A stretch of 64,000 nt of DNA from Mantis religiosa (GCA_030765055.1 JAUKNK010000327.1:28954-92953); one strand, 5' to 3'; counted from the first letter of the stretch, positions 10,851-24,265 are shown. Program-made: numbers and translations. The notes: generated by a model from the letters alone, not told the origin.

Positions 10851-11655
10851 TGTTGTCGATTTCCCCACAGAACCACGGCTCGTGATGGCACAATACGCTG
10901 ACGACGTGCTTCTGTTCTGCAAAGACAGACACATACTCAGAGCCTTCAACCCCATACAGAGACACCTCCGTCTCGCACAACAGTGGTGTCGGCGTTGCCG
11001 GATGTCCGTAAATCCGGACGAAAGCCACGCCATACTTTTCACAAAGCGCCACACCCCGCAGACTGCCTCAACTTCAGCTTCCGAGGTCGAAGGATAGAGT
11101 GGACTAACTCTGTCCGATACTTTGGAGTAACATTGGATAGAGGCCTAACCTTTCGCCGGCACTTCAGAGACCTAGCGGCAAGGGTACAGGGAGCAATCGC
11201 CTCCCTGTATCCTATGCTGGGGTCGAGCTCGATGCCGCTTGGCCTGAGGTTATACCTCTTCCGAGTGCTGGTGATCCCCGTGATGCTATAGCCTGCGAGA
11301 TCTGGGGCATGGCCGCAGATAGCTGGTTGGCATGGCTTCAACGTGCACCGAATAGAGGGCTACGGTCTATCTATTCTGTGGGTCGCTATTTTCCTACCAA
11401 GTTGCTTCACGAAGCCTCGGGACTTCCATATGTGGAGGACGAAGTTAGGTGCCGGGCAACAAAATTCTACGCAAATTTACCAACTCATAGAAGCGCCCTT
11501 GTTAGATCACTGGGAGATTATGACCCCACTAGACGCCGTTCTAGACAACATCGGGTCCCCTGCATGGCATGCGGGCACCCAAGATAACCCAGGAGCTAAT
11601 CCTAACAGCAGCTAAAGCTGAGCTCCACACAATCTCCTAAGTTGTTTGGCAACAA
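10851..11655 (+). pseudogene. Jockey-like non-LTR reverse transcriptase, 3' part, frameshifted
   Basis: Covers the end of the RT palm and the thumb over three reading frames. Frame 1 has the catalytic box in AQYADDVLLFCKDRH and then WCRRCRMSVNPDESHAILF. Frame 2 takes over near 11058 with SVRYFGVTLDRGLTFRRHF and SLYPMLGSS. Frame 3 takes over near 11290 with ACEIWGMAADSWLAWLQRAP, RGLRSIYSVGRYFPTKLLHE and so on to GHPR. This motif order is that of Jockey-clade ORF2. At least two frameshifts kill it, and the fingers, motifs A/B and the endonuclease are absent (5' truncation, usual for LINEs). The copy at 19183 shares the last third, including AACAGCAGCTAAAGCTGA near the 3' end. Its GC content exceeds the flanks. 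Confidence 0.85.
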
Positions 11656-12744
11656 AATTCTCCCCAACCCAAACTAAATTAAAAACACCAGGGTGCTGTG
11701 TATTGCATCCTGTCCTTTCACCCTGAAGGTACAATAATTGTAACCTCATAAAATTCATCAACCTCAAAACCTACACCATATCCACCCTACAAAATCCTGT
11801 ATCGATTACTTTACCTGCGGTAAAACCCTAAACGGGTGGGCACGCAGCAAAAGCCTTCTGGCTATATACAGCCAGCCAGCACTTCATGGTCATGGTCATT
11901 TAAATGTTTGTTGTTCTGTGTTTTGGAGTACCCTAAAGATAAAGCAGAAATCATATGGCTATAACTAGTGTGATGCAAAGAGGACAGGCATTATCTCCAA
12001 ATAACCGTTCTGAAATATCTCAATGAATTTCCTCTAATAGAATACGAGAAACGCTTCATTATTGAATCGTTTTAGAATATAAGGTAAAATTATCTTCACG
12101 CTCGGTTACCTCTAGAAAAAGAGGTTAGAGAAAACAGGTTGGATCCGCTGTTGCTTACTTCACTTCAGATTGATTATTAGGATGCACATGTTTTCTGCAC
12201 GAGCAGTTTATTTAATATAGCAACCACTGTCCACTCCTTCTTCAGGCAAATTACTGTAGTTCACCATTTTACAAATTTCAGCAGAACTGCCACGAGAGTT
12301 TCAGCTATCATATGTAATCAAACAGAATAACTTTCGTTAATATTAGCATCATAGTTGGACGCAAGAATGTGTAAATATCTTATACAAAATAATTTTCCTT
12401 TATATTAACATCAACAATGACATGAAAATCAAAACTAAAAGGACATAAAAATAAACCTGTCAGACACACTTGGGTAGAAGTTAGATCCAGCATCTGTTTT
12501 TGAATACCAGTATGTCACACTTTTACTATGCTTCTTACAGCGGGAGAATAAGTAGATGTAAACAAAGCCACGTGACCGTTGATCCTAGCGCGCCCTCTTC
12601 ACAATTCCCATGGTGCTTCCGCCGTGTAAATAGTTCCTTGAAAAAGTACTGCTACTAAGGTGTGGAGTCTTGAGTTCGTTTTGCTAAAGCGCACAAGTGC
12701 GTACTAAGCATATTTCAACTATAAAAATCTACTAATAGATAGTT
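11656..12744. other. Possible LINE 3' tail, then nothing recognisable
   Basis: The first 240 bp may be the untranslated tail of the Jockey-like copy (cytosine-rich, no stops conserved). The rest is AT-rich. No coding signal supported. Confidence 0.35.
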
Positions 12745-13230
12745 AAGTTAGTCTGTAATTAAAGTAAATTATGCTGCGCGCGCATATGGAACTCCATAAA
12801 ACGCGGAAAGTTTGTTATTTAGACGAGTCGTGGGTTAACGAGGGACACACGACAAGCAAATTATGGACCGACACCACAGTGAAATAAAAAAGCATGCATT
12901 TCGATCTGGTTATATGCAGGACTTGGGGAAGGGTAAGCGTCTTATAGTTTTGCACACAGGAAGTGATGATGGCTTTGTTGAGAGTGGCGAGCTTCTGTTC
13001 GTCTCCAAAACAGCCGAAAAGCGTTATTGTGATGGACAGTGCCCCCTACCACAGTGTGAGGTTAGAACCCATAACAAACAAGTGACTACAGAGTAAAAAT
13101 ATAATCTCCAAAGTATATTTTCCACGAGGGTCATGTTAAGGCGGAATTGCTGGCAATGGTTAAATTTCGTGCCAAAGATTACGAAAAATACGTAAGTAGC
13201 AGTTAATTTTATGGATATTAATAGTGTGCT
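12745..13230 (+). pseudogene. Tc1/mariner-superfamily DDE transposase relic
   Basis: The stretch starting near 12800 reads RKVCYLDESWVNEGHT, with the first catalytic Asp in the YLDE motif, then GKGKRLIVLHTGSDDGFVE and ELLFVSKT. About 25 residues later in the family comes the second catalytic Asp. Here it appears almost at once in another frame as VIVMDSAPYHSVRLEP, so an internal deletion plus frameshift fused the two blocks. Further broken pieces run to about 13200. The open frame 12863-13096 is therefore a fusion artefact and not a gene. Known role of the intact family: cut-and-paste transposition with TA targets. No inverted ends were found. Confidence 0.75.
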
Positions 13231-13960
13231 GCGTGATACTTAGCTCGAAAAATGTGCCTTTAATCGAAAATTTATATTAATATTATGCTTAACGTAGCGA
13301 TTAAGCGGTTGGCTAGAATAAATAGGAGCTTTTGTGTTAAAATGCATATTCATATTATTAATATTATACTTAACGAAGCGGTAGCAGTACTGTCTTTGCG
13401 AACGCACGTGGACGCGGAGTGATACGGTACTTCGTTCTCTCATTGGACATAGTATAGCTATACCACTTTTAAATACATGGATTATTATCGATACCAAGTA
13501 TATGATTATTTACTATTTCCAGTAACTGTGTGTGCATTAAATATGATGTGAAGGTACCTGGTAGACTATCCCTTTAGGTTCAGCCATCTCATTTCCATTT
13601 AACAATCATTTTATGCATTCAGTTAAATGAAGACATTTTAAGTGTAGAATTCAAATACCCCCAAGTAAAATTTGTGCCTACTGTATCCGTTATCGGTTTT
13701 CAGAGTCGTACTTCTAAAGGATTAAACTGATGTCATAATTAGTACAAATACTTGTTTGAATTATGTCTCATACATTTTGTTGACATCGTTTCTTACTCTT
13801 TCATTTACTAGTTACTCTGAATTATATGTATCACTAGGAGTTCTGATTCAAATGTTCACGCATATTTAGAATCTCGATGTTGGGCTAAAGCTATCTCGAG
13901 GTCTGCAAATAACAAACATTATAATGTCCTAACTTCCACTATGCACTTCCTACATAATCC
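13231..13960. other. No recognisable feature
   Basis: Contains two diverged copies of a roughly 90-bp unit around 13258-13385 (TATTAATATTATGCTTAACG and TATTAATATTATACTTAACG). Otherwise plain AT-rich sequence. Confidence 0.4.
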
Positions 13961-14198
13961 GGCCACCTCGGTAGCGTAGATGGTAGCGCGTCTGCCTCAC
14001 ATTCCAGAGGTCCTGAGTTCGAATCTAGGTCAGGGTGAGTTAGCTGGATACGGTTTTTCCGGGGGTTTCCCTTATCTTGAAAGACTAATGTCGGGTCTAA
14101 TCTCTATGGACCCTGGGCTCATTTGAGCATCGTTTCACCCATTTCATTCACCGTCCGCTATAAATTAATAACGTTGGATGACGTAAGCCTTTTTTTTG
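13961..14198 (+). repeat. SINE family A, full-length copy
   Basis: Head CGGTAGCGTAGATGGTAGCG (A-box type) and GAGTTCGAATCTAGGTCAGG (B-box type), then the GGATACGGTTTTTCC body, TGGACCCTGGGCTCATTTGA and the ACGTTGGATGACGTAAG end with a T-rich flank. Confidence 0.9.
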
Positions 14199-15134
<936 letters not shown>

Positions 15135-15161
15135 AAGTGTTTGTTAGCGTTATCATTAATG

Positions 15162-15691
15162 TCAGAGGATCTACTCCCATTAGTCCTGGTCCCGTAGGAC
15201 CAAGGACCCGGGCCTCCTTCGACCAGGGAGTTACCGAGCTGTCCCCAAAGGGCGCCCGGCGCCGCCGTGGGGCTTACCATAGGGCAAGACCTAGAGACCA
15301 ACAAGGCCCCTCTCCCATCTGGTCCTGTGGACTCAAGACGGGATGGAAGTGGATACGTCACTTACTCGCGCCAACTCCAAAATGGGAAGGCTACCGATAT
15401 GACCTCACTGGGGCCACCTGGTGATCTAGCACACTTTCTACTAGCTATGCTGGCTAGTACGCGGGGATATTAATGGCTTCTCTCAACCCCGTCCGGAGAC
15501 GTACCCGATCTCCCACGGGTATCGGGAACCACTGCCCCCTCGAGTCCAACCCAATCCGAACAACTCCCAATCAGGGAGAGGCTCGAATGTTCGGCCCGAG
15601 GTTCCTCTAGTAACGTCAGAGGTACCACGAGTGCTGGGGGTCCACAGCGCCTACACCATGGCAACTGAAGGATCCGCCCCCCTACGGTATC
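15162..15691 (+). repeat. GC-rich interspersed repeat, copy 2
   Basis: The best-preserved copy for the left end: GTCAGAGGATCTACTCCCAT, CCCGTAGGACCAAGGACCCG, then GGCCTCCTTCGACCAGGGAG, through the shared GATCTAGCACAC, TACGCGGG and TTCGGCCCGAGG blocks to CCCCCTACGG. The recurring frame reads GPPGDLAHFLLAMLASTRGY and then a stop. No inverted ends or target duplication seen. Confidence 0.85.
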
Positions 15692-17221
15692 ATTGATGAC
15701 CACAATAGTGACGAAACTAAATGTCTAAAAGATGCAATAAAGATGAATATGAAATGTTTAAGATCAAATTGTTCTTCTGCTTCTAAAGGCATTAAATAAT
15801 TTCTTACAAGAAGTTTCTTTGTGAAGTCTCTGACATCCAGAGTTGCATGCATGTTACAGTGAAAAATGACGAATACAATGACGTTCAGTGCTAAGGAAGT
15901 TTGGGAGCCCATATTAACTCGTGAGAAGAAGATGATAACCTAAGAAAATGAGAGGATAGGTAAGGCGGAAGAGTCTTTATTTTGAGTAACCTAAAGTAAT
16001 AAACGAACAGTAGGTCATTCTGGCGAATCTAAGATAACGACCATATGGTTATGATGTTGACAGTCGAACATCCAAATTCAGATTTATTAAAATAAAATAG
16101 CACTTATCTGTTGGGAACAGATGTGTGCAACACACTTTAAGATTTTTCAGAATTTTTAAATATCTTCTACCAATAGTCCAATAACTTGATCATGTTATCT
16201 GCTTCCAAAAAGTAGGTACATTCAAATGACCCATTATAAGAAGCCGAGGTCTATTTAGAAAATTGTCCGTCATCCCCTGCAAAGTACTAAAGTATTTTTA
16301 GAGTTGTAGAACTTGGTTTTTGATTTCATATAAGCAGCCCTTCGCCGATTGGAGCAGAGCTTTAGAATTTAAAACACTCCATTAAATCCTCCTCTGTATC
16401 TGAAGTTGCTTTCCCCCACTTTTTACAAATCCTACGTTCCTTTCACAAGGATGAGGATGTAAAGAATTGTGGCGTTTTATAGATTACGGATAGAGTTTTA
16501 GTCTCTTAAAAACATACGATCTTGTGCTAGCAATACGATTGCGCAACGTAACCTCTCAGGATTGATGCTAGAATTGTTGATGCCAAACACATTTCTTGCA
16601 GCCACATTCTCGTGAGAGAGAAACACAGTAATCTAAATATCTTTATAGCTACTTATGACATCATCGTGAGCTTTCATGTGCTACTGTTCTCCGTTTTCTC
16701 TCCAAAGGGCATAACTCTCCTCAGACGTTTCTCGTCGGGACCTACTGAACGTTTATCTAGTGTTCAAAGCAGGCTATAAAGGAGGAAAGGTACTCGCGTG
16801 ACGTGCAAGTAATTTAAGGAGAGGTTCATTCAGGATGGGACGGTGCGTGACAAAGCAAAGGTGTGGCGCATAGTGCCTGACGTTCAGGAGATTTAACGTT
16901 CTGAAGGCTAATTCACACCCTTGAGAAACTTCACTTTCTCCGCAAAAAGCTTGAGTGGCATCTGCCATCGGATAACTAGTGCATTTCATTTAAATTACTT
17001 CCTTGTTTGTCAGGAACGAGCGAGAATTCTCTCATGAAAGGAAAGCAATATGGAACTTTTTGAGAAAACTACAGAAACAATTAAAATTTAACGTTTTCAG
17101 TAATATTGAAGGAATGTACAGCCGAATTTTTATGTGTTTCTTTCATATTACAATATGAAGGAAAGGTTACAAATTTTACAAATTCCAAACAATATGTGGC
17201 ACAATAAAAATAACTTTTAAA
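15692..17221. other. No recognisable feature
   Basis: About 1.5 kb of unclassified sequence. Minus-strand open frames of 76 and 71 codons (15682-15912, 16774-16989) have no known motif. The second lies in a slightly GC-richer patch and is the only stretch I would check for an exon. Confidence 0.35.
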
Positions 17222-17611
17222 AATTGTAATCGTAAAACTTTGTTAAAACTGTATAAAAGAATGGCGATCCCAACTCTGCTTCATGGGTGTGAAAACTGGG
17301 TCTTGACTATCTCACAACAGAAGAAAGTGGAGGCTGCTGAGATGAAATTTCTGAGACAGGTGGCAGGTTATAGACTCATAGACAAGAAAATAAACGAGGA
17401 TATTAGAAGAGAATTGGAAATTCAGAGTCTAAATGAAACAATCATTGCATACAGGCAAAAATGGCAAAATCATGTGCAGAGAATGACCGAAGACCGTATA
17501 CCACTAACAGTATACAAGTATAAACCTGTAGGTAGAAGAAATGTTGGCAGGCCACGAATGAGATGGTCCGATCAATTTCCTTGAAGTCGGAACGGGCCAC
17601 AAGGCTTATAC
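17222..17611 (+). pseudogene. RTE-like retrotransposon 3' end (thumb and C-terminal region)
   Basis: An open frame gives LLKLYKRMAIPTLLHGCEN, then KKVEAAEMKFLRQVAGYRLI, DIRRELEIQSL, YRQKWQNHVQRM and GRRNVGRPRMRWSDQF. This is the post-palm region at the end of the RTE-like ORF and matches the family's other fragments in the window. The palm is missing, so the copy is 5'-truncated. A short 3' tail follows the stop (GAAGTCGGAACGGGCCAC), then the sequence runs straight into (TGA)n, as expected of an RTE tail. It is non-autonomous. Confidence 0.85.
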
Positions 17612-17721
<110 letters not shown>

Positions 17722-18159
17722 GTTACAAATTTTGAAAGTTTGATCCCTCTGTGCCTTAATTAGTGACTGCAAAAGTATTGCCTTCCAGCTTTAATTTCGC
17801 CAATAACCAATAATAGTTTTAATATAACGTTCTTTGATTTTATTCCTGTGGTATATATAAACGATAAACACCATTCGATAGGCCTGAAAAAAATGGTTGG
17901 CTTTAATGCAGACTTCCAGGATAAAAAATAACTTCAGTACAGAAAACTATTTTAGTACTGCTCGAATAGAATACTATCTGCAACACATATTTTAGACTAA
18001 CAAGAGAACTATCACTGTACTCACACCGGTAGGCAGCTGGAAATTTGATGGTAAAATGCCTGTTATATATAAATCATGTGCACTAAACTTCTGCTGCGGA
18101 GTAGAATGTCAGCTCTGTGTCAGTTGCGAGGGAAGGCGCTTCTTATAGTCTCGCTGCTG
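17722..18159. other. No recognisable feature
   Basis: AT-rich sequence between the TGA array and the foldback MITE; nothing supported. Confidence 0.45.
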
Positions 18160-18405
18160 GAACGGTTACCATTAATTTATATTTGTTAACAGAAACTCCC
18201 AGATAACGCACTGATTATTCTTGTAAGAGTGAGAGGGGAACTGCCGCGCCTCCCGGTCGTGTGATAAGCGCCAATGAATGCATCACTTCAGCCAATGGAA
18301 TTCGCAGGAACCACAAATGACAGATATATGTTCACTCCACGTGGAGTAATCAGTGCGTTATCTGAGAGGTATCTATTACCAAAGATAAATCCATGGTAAC
18401 CGTTC
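18160..18405. mobile_element. Foldback MITE with about 62-bp inverted ends
   Basis: Left end GAACGGTTACCATTAATTTA pairs with the reverse complement of the right end ending TGGTAACCGTTC. Complementarity continues with small mismatches through CAGATAACGCACTGATTA in both arms. Total length 246 bp with a non-repeated GC-rich centre. No coding sequence. I could not define a target duplication, so the superfamily is open. Confidence 0.8.
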
Positions 18406-19182
18406 GAACGTAAGCCTGTACTTAGTTCATGGTTAGGGGTAAACAATCCCTCCCGTACAATACTGTATGGTTAGGCCTATATGTTCCTACGTATTCTGAA
18501 CTAATTTTCGGGTACCTCCAGTTATACTCCGCACCCAATTTGGCACACAGGTTCCACAGAGAGCAGAGATGATGCCATCAAACCCTTAAGCGCGTACAGG
18601 CGTGAGGATAATAATTTCCTTGTAAGCTAACGTTGTTTTCTACTATGCCATACTATTAACGAATATTTTCCTATTATTTGGTGTTATCACTGAATCTTTT
18701 ACATTTATGTGAAACTATTCTTTTTATTAAAATTACTTATACCAATATTTCGTACTTATTTTCTCAGTGTAGTCCTTATATGCAATTACGATTTATATAT
18801 CGTATTATTGTAAAGAACATTAATTTGTACTTAGTTATGTTTGAAATGGAATTTCTATTGCAAATTATTGCCCTTGTAGTAATTCGTATCATGAAAACAA
18901 TAAAGCGTGCCCCTATGTATATTATTGGGAAAGTTGGCGCCACGATAACTCATATTTGCTACATTGCGCCTTCGAACTTAATCGACCGCGCACTCTTTAC
19001 TTCGGTTGTTTGTCGTTACTTAAGAATGTTGGGGTGCATACCATAATACCACGACTTACTTCTGTTATTTCCACTTCCTTCTTCATTTTCTAGGTATGCT
19101 CGTGTACTCATGGTATAGCGGTGCTGGACAGATGGCGCGGGTGCATGCAATATAAACCCTATTCTCGTTTGCAGCGGTGCAG
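18406..19182. other. No supported gene; 122-codon AT-rich open frame
   Basis: An open frame at 18678-19046 (plus) is hydrophobic and low in complexity (I, L, Y, M), as expected from AT-rich DNA read by chance. It has no recognised motif and no coding-type GC rise. A second, GC-richer patch at 18530-18610 is unexplained. Confidence 0.4.
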
Positions 19183-19500
19183 ATGCTGGCTTTTCAGGTT
19201 ACAACTGGCGCAGGACAGAGGACTCGGATGCATTTATTCTGTTGGCCGCTTCTTCCCTGTGGGACTGCTTCGCGAAGTCTCATTTCTTCCATAAGTGGAA
19301 GTTGTTAATTGGTGACGGACAGCAAAATTTGGCGGCAGTTTATCACTACATCAAAGCGCCCTGGTTGGGTCTCTAGATGATTGTCACAGAAGACCCCATT
19401 TCAAGCTACTACAAGTTCGCCGCATGCCTTGCGAGCACTCGAGATAATACCGGAGCAAACAGCAGCTAAAGCTGAACTCCACGTAAATTCTTCTTAGAGC
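19183..19500 (+). pseudogene. Jockey-like retrotransposon 3' fragment, second copy
   Basis: Parallels the end of the 10851 copy: QDRGLGCIYSVGRFFPVGLL, then REVSFLP, a stop, and SALVGSLDD, and the nucleotide block AACAGCAGCTAAAGCTGAAC. Stops and frame changes break it. The homology starts inside the thumb region, so this copy is more strongly 5'-truncated than the first. Confidence 0.8.
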
Positions 19501-20106
19501 TGACTGGCCTCTAAATTATAGCAACCTCCAGTCAAACTGAAGCATTTTAAACCATTCCTATCAGGCTGCAGTGGGGCTTGCATCATGACATGCAGACATC
19601 GAGATGCATCCTCTCTATACAGTTCAACCTAACGGCAAGAGTCACCAAAAATAATCCTTTCTGACCCTATTGACTTTGGGCAAGCAGCAGCAACATTCAG
19701 GCTGAACCACAGCCTGTCACTAACCATTGATAAACGGAAGCGGGATTTCGATCGCTGTTCCTTGCGTGGAGGGAATGTTTGAAACTGTAGTGTTGGCGGC
19801 TGCTCAGTGAATTCTGGAACCAGGATGAAGGATTTTCAGCCTCTGTGAGAGCCTATCTGCATGTAGTCTCTTATTTACCTCGCCTCATCCCTATCTTCTT
19901 GGGAGTTGTTAGCGCTTAATAGATTTGTGTATACTCTGGTGTGAGGTGTTCCCCTGCGTTATTTATTCTTTATCTTATGCCCTATGTGTCAATCTGATCA
20001 ATGGACGGAATAAAATGTTAAACGGATACTGAAAGGACGGTGCTTAGAAATATGAGATTATCTCGACTACAATATATAAGCAAATGTGTTATTAAAACAG
20101 ATTAAG
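19501..20106. other. Possible LINE tail, otherwise nothing recognisable
   Basis: The first 200 bp may be untranslated tail of the preceding LINE fragment. The remainder shows no known motif. Confidence 0.35.
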
Positions 20107-20346
20107 CTCGCCTCGGTACGTAGATGGTAGCATGTCTGCCTCATGTTCAAGAGGTCCCGAGTTCGAATCTCGGTCAGGGTGAGTTACCTGGATAAGGTTT
20201 TTCCCGGGGTTTTCCCTTATCCTCAAAGACGAATGTCGGGCAGCTCTAAGCTCTATGGACCCTGGGCTCATTTGAACATCATTTCACCCATTTCATTCAC
20301 CGTCCGATATGACTTGACGTTAGAGGACGTAAATTACACAAAAAAG
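20107..20346 (+). repeat. SINE family A, full-length copy
   Basis: Head CTCGGTACGTAGATGGTAGC, B-box GAGTTCGAATCTCGGTCAGG, TTTTCCCTTATCCTCAAAGA body and the GTTAGAGGACGTAAATTACA end with a short A-rich tail. Confidence 0.92.
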
Positions 20347-22293
20347 GATGAAATTTCCTGCAGAAAGAAGGAAGTGAGGAAGGACTCCTTTAAATCGATG
20401 TAGTAGTGTGAATAAAGGTATAGATGAATTTGGTTTAGAACACGGGCAGTGGAACAACAGGTCACTATGGCACACCTGAATCAGCCACCGTTGAGGAGTG
20501 GACAGCTGAAGTAAGAGGCAATGCCATATAACCGTTTGTCCTGCTGCTATATTTAACATCTGATGTTCCACACATTACTTTCTCTATTCAGTTTTCTACA
20601 AATTGCCTCAAATTCCTTGCTTCATTCATGACCAGAACCTATTTAAAAATATGTATACCAATAACAAGAAATTTCTCGGAAATAGTTAACTACTCAAAAT
20701 ATGCATATGCCATTGTGTGCTTTAAGGGTATCTATAGTTTTGATAGTAAGATTTTGTCTACCTCTTAAAGTATAGTAAAGTAATTTATTGATCCAGTAAA
20801 TCATAATACAAATGATGTTGGACAAGTCAGTTAAAATTAACTTACTAAATAAATGATGTAATTGTCTTCATAACAGTACGCTTTAATTATATACAAATTT
20901 ATATAATGGTTACACGTGTTTTTATTATGACACACTGTGTGGAAGATGAAACTATACTGATTGATTTAAAAATTATGCAGTAGTGTAACAGCAGTGAACC
21001 ATCAAATAGGACAAGAGTTTTGACCTGAAAGGTGCTAGGTTAACTAGATACAGAAAAGTCATACAGAAGGATATATATATATTGTGATGACCTGATCTTA
21101 GTTTGTGAAAATTAAGGAGCAAGTGGTCAGGTCGAACACGGGGGCAAACACTCAGAGCAGAACTACATGCTTTGGCGAGAGGTTGGGGTTTTTCTATAAA
21201 GGTTTCATTTCTACTAAGGTAGGGTAAGGCTAATTAAATGTGGAATTCACTTAAGAATATTTACTACAACAAGCAGATTACAAAGGCGACCATAACGGCC
21301 ATTTACCTGTCCAGAAGTGGAGTCACAGATACATGTTACTCAGCCAAGAGTCAATTTAAGAGAGAGAGCGTCTATCGCTTACAGATTATTCATCTAGTCC
21401 TAAAGGAGGGGAGGGAGTGACGTCACACCTACTACTCGAGTCACCAGAGTGTCATTTGTGACAAATATATCCATTTGTCTTGAAAATAGCTTGATTGTAT
21501 AGGATTTTAATAAATTTTTTTTTTTGGCAAAATAACAAATAATAGAAACAAAACATGTAAAACTTATTTTAAGGAATTTTGTAACATCTGTGTCTTACAT
21601 CCTGGAAAGGTTGTGAACTTAAATAAGAGCTTCACATATAACAAAATTTTCGTTTTTGTGTAATGCTCTTCACAGACATAGTGGGATCTGTGGGGGATCC
21701 TTCTTTTGGGACGGAGATATGTGTTCTCATATCTCTTTGATAAGTACCCATTATTTTAAAAACTGAAAACTTAATTTTCACGATGTGACTGACATCCTTG
21801 GTGCTATTTGCAATGTCTCCTTCGTTGATGAACTGCTACCAGGTGCTGTAATGGTGGGCTGTGGAATGTTTTTCTGATGGTTTGCGTAAAAGGATGTGAG
21901 GATAGACAACGACAGTTAAATTGACTGATATTTAATGGAGGCTAATGCAACTATTATTTGAAGCGAGTTACCGACTTCCTGAGGATGGGGAGTGAAATTG
22001 ATTCTGAATCGTATCACTAAAAGCTCTAACTATAGTTTAATACTTCAATAGCTATTGAAGTATTATATCTCTTAACTTCTGAAGCATAAATACATTTACG
22101 ATGTAAAATATTTTCGTAATCATCGTGAAAAGCTAAGGATAACCTGATTATGGTCTTTGGGTGCTACAGACTACCGATCACAGTCAAATATTTTCACAAA
22201 ATGTAAAACTACTGAAAGATCCCAATTTTAGAAAAATAGGTTCCTCTATCAACTTAGGTCCCGTCTGCTTCATGATTTCACCAACATAGCTAC
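20347..22293. other. No recognisable feature
   Basis: About 1.9 kb of AT-rich sequence with open frames no longer than 83 codons and no motif. Short (TA)n at about 21071-21082. Confidence 0.45.
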
Positions 22294-22540
22294 GCCCGCC
22301 TGCGTAGCGTAGGTGGTAGCGTGTCTGCCTCGCGTTCAATAGGTCCCGAGTTCGAATTTCCATCAGGTTGACTTACCTGGATAAGGTGTTTTCCCCCCCA
22401 AGGTTTTCCATTATTCTGAAAGACGATTGTCGGTTAACTCAAAGCTCCATGGAACCTGGGGTCATTTGAACATCATTTTATCCATTTCATTCATCATCCG
22501 ATATGACATAACGTTGGAGGATGCAAATTAAAAAATAATA
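22294..22540 (+). repeat. SINE family A, full-length copy
   Basis: Head GCGTAGCGTAGGTGGTAGCG, B-box GAGTTCGAATTTCCATCAGG, GACATAACGTTGGAGGATGC end and an A-rich tail. More diverged than the 20107 copy. Confidence 0.9.
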
Positions 22541-24049
22541 ATTGCATCTGAGGAAGCAATCTGTGAATAAGAATTCACATCTAAAATACACATTTTACTC
22601 GATGATTTGCTAAATTCTGAGAATTTTTTTCATTTTTAATTTTCAGGACAGGTATACACTTCGTTTCATACAGTTCTTTGATTTCTAAAACCGCTGAATT
22701 CTAATAACCTGAACCTTGAGCTGATAGATTTACTGTTGATTGAATTCGCTGGAACGGTTACTTCCCTGATCTAATGTGACTTTTAATTGCTTTGCCTGGC
22801 TAAGGAATTCTTATCCATTGGCAGTATTCTAACTCCTGCTTCTTAAATAATGTATTGATTTTAAGATGTGTGCATTAACTATTTGCAAAAAAGAATGTAT
22901 CTTCCTATATATTCTTTTAAAAGATAATTAATCTTACAAGTTGTTATTAAGACATGTGCTGTTCTTTTGTAGTTATAATATCTTAACAAACGTTTAAGTA
23001 CGATATATTGACCGCCAAATAGTTTTTAATCCTGACACGAAAACGCTTTTTAATACTGAATTCTAATTACGAAAAGTTTATGCTTTATTCTGTTCCTGTA
23101 TGTCAAATAATATACTTTATCAAATAAAGCAAGAGGAAACAAGAAATTGAAGCTAAATGAAAAAAAAAAATTGTTACAGCAAAGCTCCAACAATGTAGTT
23201 TGAGAAATGCAAAAAGAGCATGGGTTGCTATTTGGAAAACTGGTTTTAGACACTCTCTCTATATATAAGAACAAAATTCCTCCAAATTGTGTAAAAAACG
23301 CTTTATATGAAGTATCCCCAGGAAATCTCATATTTAAATTTATGTTTAAACATGTATTTGTCATAAGCCGTAGTTCAAATTATTTGTTCACACTGCATGT
23401 TCATAGGCTATCGGCTACCTTTTTAAGGAACACACTGTGTTAAATATTTGAGGCCAAATTTTTACAAAAGACGTTGTCGGCTTGGTTTTTCAAGGCAGGT
23501 TACTATAGGATGTTACAGAAACTGGAGCGATTTTAGTTTGCCTTTCAGCATTTATGGTACACTTGTGCCTAATACTTCTTGTTTTTATTTACGTTCTAAT
23601 GACAGGTTTGTTTCAGGTCGAATGTATGTTCCCGTGCTGTGGGACGAGGCAGATAATAATCGGTAAGTGATAGAGGCACTATCTGCCGCTAGATCTTACT
23701 CCCTCTTGGCGTTTATAACAGCACTTTTAAATTTCGTGGAATACGTTTACTCAAGATATATTAAATAAACTAACAAACAGATCCATCATCTCTTCCAGGG
23801 AACATTTCATTTGAAATAATCTTTAGTGTGACTAGAATTGTAGGAAAACTCTAAATTTGATATTAATTTGACCAGAGATTTGTTGCCAGACGAGAGATAC
23901 TAACTTAGTGTCAGATTTACTTTATCTCCACTGTTTATTTCTGAAGGTCATAATTACAGGTTTGTGTTGCTATTATTAAATAAAATAATGAAATTTAATT
24001 TTTATTTATGTGTGGTCTTTAGTTACTGTGGTTCTTTTAGTGTCATTTT
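22541..24049. other. No recognisable feature
   Basis: AT-rich. Contains an A10 run at 23160. Open frames at 23207-23443 and 23448-23666 have no motif and lie in ordinary composition. Confidence 0.45.
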
Positions 24050-24265
24050 ACGTTGGGCCAAGGCTGCTTAATTTTGCTCACAGGCCTCTTTATCAGGCTT
24101 GAGGTTCATTTGCATGCCGTAAATCTACGACACAGTACCACAGGCTTTACTTCCCTCCAAAAGGAAGCCATACTATGTTTTATGTCCGAAAAAACTACGT
24201 CGTCCTCCTTGGGATTTGAACACGTGATCTCTGGAACCAGAGGTTAGCATATTACCCTAAGAGGA
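24050..24265 (-). repeat. tRNA-derived SINE family E
   Basis: Reverse complement begins near TAGGGTAATATGCTAACCTC and has a B-box-like GTGTTCAAATCCC, followed by a body containing TTTTGGAGGGAAGTAAAGCC and GTAGATTTACGGCATGCAAA. Only one copy in the window, so family status rests on the tRNA-like head plus the non-tRNA body. Confidence 0.55.

Noticed and set aside
12863..13096. 77-codon gene
   Set aside because: It joins two transposase blocks across a deletion and frameshift; the later part is read in the wrong frame.
18678..19046. 122-codon membrane-protein gene
   Set aside because: The hydrophobic composition follows from AT-rich DNA; no motif, and no rise in GC or codon pattern.
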